7,371 nucleotides of DNA from Xanthomonas cassavae CFBP 4642 (GTDB lineage: Bacteria > Pseudomonadota > Gammaproteobacteria > Xanthomonadales > Xanthomonadaceae). This document shows, piece by piece, positions 5,445 through 7,371 of this stretch (within the stretch, counting starts at the first letter, position 1; every line of letters starts with the position of its first letter). The DNA is taken from assembly GCF_000454545.1 (NCBI RefSeq), contig NZ_CM002139.1, positions 2,167,957 to 2,175,327 on the forward strand, read 5' to 3'. A program made the translations under genes and the position numbers. The notes beneath the pieces are model-generated. The model was not told the DNA's origin. It did not search any database and was given only the letters and a program-made list of their open reading frames with translations.

Positions 5445-7371
5445 CCCCGCACGTCGCGCAAATTCAGAGCCTGAAGGGCTACGCGTCAGGAGATCATGGC
5501 TGGGCTGCTGTCACCCACACCGAAGGCCGCGTAGTGACCACGCTACAGCACATCCATAGCGTGTCCAAGCCGTTGACCCGCGGTGTTGCGGTCGAACTCC
5601 AGCGGCATGGTCTGTCTCAGGCCATTTCAAACGCTTACCACGGCGGACGTTTGACCGTATCGCCGGCCGGCGTGGCGGTAGTTGAAAATATTTTGGGCGA
5701 AGAGGCAGCCAGACCTCTGCGAGTTCCTCGCGGTCAAAGCGGCGCGGCGTCCATGGAAGTATTGCTGGGTAACGCGTCGGCCAGCACCGTGGTGCGTTCG
5801 GGCGGTTTGCTGGCGACCGGCGCCGACGCAGTGCTGACTGCTCGCCGTTCGGCCGAACTGCTGGAGCAAGGCAATGCCACGGCCGCGCAGTCCGAGGTCA
5901 CCCATGCCTTGGCCCGTAACGTCGGCGGCTGGGCCGGTGGTGCGTCCACAGCCGCAGCGCTGGGCGGTAGCGGCTTCGTGCCTGCGGCGTTGGTGGTCGG
6001 CGACGCGCTGTTGATAAGCAAGGCGTTCGACAAGGGCGCCGATCTGCTGGACAACCGCGCCATCTACCACCAGAGCGACAAAGCGGGCGTAGACTGGCAG
6101 TTCAATGGTCGCAACTGGCAACGCGAAGCGGCCATCGAGCTCGCCCAGGATGACCGCCGCACGACCAACGAGCAGCCCGTGGTCGCCAGCTATGAGAAAT
6201 CCCAGGAACTGGGCGCGCTTGCCAACGCCAAGGCAGTGGAGTTGGCACTGGGCAAGGCTCCTCCCCCGCAGGACCCGTTCAACCTCCCTGCACGGGCCAG
6301 CGACCAAGTCGGATTGGACAACCAGAACTGGCACCGCAATCCCGAGAGCCAGGCATGGGAACGCCAAGTCAAAACCGCCGTGTCCGGTGCCAACGACCGG
6401 GGCAGCTACGAACACCAAACCGCCTCTCCGGAACGCGCGCAACAGCTCAACCAAGAAGCCCTGGGCCGCATCGAAAGCAACATCGCCACCGGGCACGAAG
6501 CCATCGCCGCCGCTTATCTGGAAAACCATGCCGCGCAACGTGCCCAGGCCTATGGAGTGGAAGTGCCGGCGGCAGTTGAAAGTGCCCTCGCCAAGCAAGG
6601 TCAGGTGCAGGGACACGACGGGCAGGTCTACCAGCGGAACGAGGCTGGGCAGTGGGCTGGGAAGAACGGGGTGGCTATTGGCAACCTGGCGGTCGAACTG
6701 GAGCTGACGAATCAGGTGCGCCAGCCGTCGTTGGAGCGTGCCCAGGAGGCCCTGGCAGCCATTCAGGCGCTTCCCGCGCCCACGGCGGCACAGATGGAGC
6801 AGAACGAGCTGCTGCACCGTTACCGGGCCGCAGGCGTCGATTTGAGCTTCCATCCAGACATTCAGCAGGCCGTGGAGTTGGCTTCGCAGCGGACCATGGA
6901 GGCCAACGGCATCACCGGGCCGACCATGCAGCAGCTACAACGCAACGAGTTGGGGCAATACGGGTATGACAGCCCCATCGCGCACCTTCAGCGCGGCAGC
7001 GATGGGATCACTCGTGTGGTGGCCGTGACCAGCAGCGAAGAGATCCGGCAGGCGTTGAGCGAGGCGCAAGGCAGCAGGCGAGAGCCGCCAACCCTCGCAC
7101 GGGCGCCCGAAGCGACAGGGGAAACAGACAGCTCTACGTCTGACTCTTCCAATCCGCAGCAGAAGCTCGACATTCAGGCGCGCATGCAGGCCTCTGTCGC
7201 GGCACAGGCGCGGCAAGAACACGAACAGCAGGATCGTCTCGCGCAAGAGCAACACGTCGCGCAGGTGCGCGAGCACCTTCAGCAGGCACAGCCTCAGCTC
7301 GAAGAGAGGTCGCAAAGCGAACGGGCGGTCCAGGCCCACGCGGTGTTGGAAGGTCAGCGACAAACAGAGCA
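5435..7371 (+). CDS. Large effector-like protein, probable secreted antibacterial toxin (3' end outside window)
   Basis: The frame is open from 5366 to the right edge, about 645 residues from 5435. Residues are counted from there. It has an N-terminal helical part containing IQSLKGYASGDHGW, then ELQRHGLSQAISNAYHGG; a Gly/Ala-rich hydrophobic stretch (about 161-198, NVGGWAGGASTAAALGG); Trp-containing repeats SDKAGVDWQFNGRNWQRE (214-231), SDQVGLDNQNW (289-299) and GHDGQVYQRNEAGQW (393-407); HPDIQQAVELAS (from 473); and a Gln/Glu-rich coiled-coil tail (about 573-645). The N-terminus, glycine segment and Gln-rich tail resemble Xanthomonadales type IV secretion effectors. I cannot see the XVIPCD secretion domain or any catalytic motif with confidence, and both may lie beyond the edge. 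It follows the immunity-like gene as in an operon. No ATG occurs in frame before 5753. A frameshift after ATG 5442, or a CTG, TTG or ATC start at 5420-5440, would explain the conserved-looking N-terminus. Confidence 0.75.
   Translation, partial: MIHAPHVAQIQSLKGYASGDHGWAAVTHTEGRVVTTLQHIHSVSKPLTRGVAVELQRHGLSQAISNAYHGGRLTVSPAGVAVVENILGEEAARPLRVPRGQSGAASMEVLLGNASASTVVRSGGLLATGADAVLTARRSAELLEQGNATAAQSEVTHALARNVGGWAGGASTAAALGGSGFVPAALVVGDALLISKAFDKGADLLDNRAIYHQSDKAGVDWQFNGRNWQREAAIELAQDDRRTTNEQPVVASYEKSQELGALANAKAVELALGKAPPPQDPFNLPARASDQVGLDNQNWHRNPESQAWERQVKTAVSGANDRGSYEHQTASPERAQQLNQEALGRIESNIATGHEAIAAAYLENHAAQRAQAYGVEVPAAVESALAKQGQVQGHDGQVYQRNEAGQWAGKNGVAIGNLAVELELTNQVRQPSLERAQEALAAIQALPAPTAAQMEQNELLHRYRAAGVDLSFHPDIQQAVELASQRTMEANGITGPTMQQLQRNELGQYGYDSPIAHLQRGSDGITRVVAVTSSEEIRQALSEAQGSRREPPTLARAPEATGETDSSTSDSSNPQQKLDIQARMQASVAAQARQEHEQQDRLAQEQHVAQVREHLQQAQPQLEERSQSERAVQAHAVLEGQRQTE
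6173..6373 (+). repeat. Copy 2 of the 201-bp direct repeat, inside the large effector-like gene
   Basis: This copy encodes residues about 247-313 of the effector-like protein and matches 4451-4651 at 186 of 201 positions without gaps. Here the frame continues for hundreds of codons on both sides, so this is the copy in its native setting. Confidence 0.9.

Noticed and set aside
6105..6707. 200-codon plus-strand frame inside the effector region
   Set aside because: It is rich in Ser, Pro, Arg and Thr with no motif, typical of an out-of-phase shadow of the longer frame.
5627..6853. 408-codon minus-strand open frame
   Set aside because: It is antisense to the effector-like gene. The plus-strand frame carries the repeated module, hydrophobic segment and coiled coil, and the mostly silent substitutions between repeat copies fit the plus-strand frame.
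1..7371. CRISPR array, tRNA, rRNA or riboswitch
   Set aside because: No regularly spaced short repeats, cloverleaf-like sequence or known riboswitch core was found on reading both strands.

Overview
The window looks like part of a GC-rich gammaproteobacterial chromosome, most probably Xanthomonadaceae (Xanthomonas, Stenotrophomonas or Lysobacter relatives). This is an inference from the GC-rich sugar-porter locus, the IS3-type remnants, and a large glycine/glutamine-rich effector-like protein behind an Imm11/DUF1629-type immunity gene. No rRNA, tRNA or species marker is present.

Layout. Positions 1-112 hold the 3' end of an unidentified plus-strand gene. Positions 198-1625 encode a complete 12-TM sugar porter of the MFS (XylE/GLUT type), closed by a textbook intrinsic terminator at 1664-1686. 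Just after the terminator the base composition drops. This lower-GC block (about 1690-3890) carries a 515-residue membrane protein (1793-3340) that looks like a MASE1-type sensor joined to a degenerate histidine kinase, and a convergent gene on the minus strand (3285-3758) for a small exported protein of unknown function. The two genes overlap tail to tail by 56 bp. The probable terminator of the minus gene (stem 3211-3240) lies inside the other gene's coding sequence.

Positions 3897-4436 are two 5'-truncated IS3-family remnants in opposite orientation, joined near 4275-4282. Each keeps only a transposase C-terminus and its outer end, and the 540-bp composite is flanked by a 5-bp direct repeat. 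Directly after the second IS end comes a fragment of an effector-like gene (4451-4651) that is 186/201 identical, without gaps, to part of the large gene downstream (6173-6373).

The last part is a probable immunity-effector pair: an Imm11/DUF1629-like gene (4767-5405), then a large frame that runs off the right edge (645 codons visible). The large protein has an N-terminal helical part, a Gly/Ala-rich hydrophobic stretch, repeated Trp-containing motifs and a Gln-rich coiled-coil tail. This resembles xanthomonad secreted antibacterial effectors, but no toxin domain can be named. It has no conventional in-frame start next to its good ribosome-binding site, so a 1-nt frameshift or an unusual start must be considered.

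Together this reads as a core sugar-uptake locus followed by an accessory segment assembled by transfer, IS activity and effector-gene duplication.
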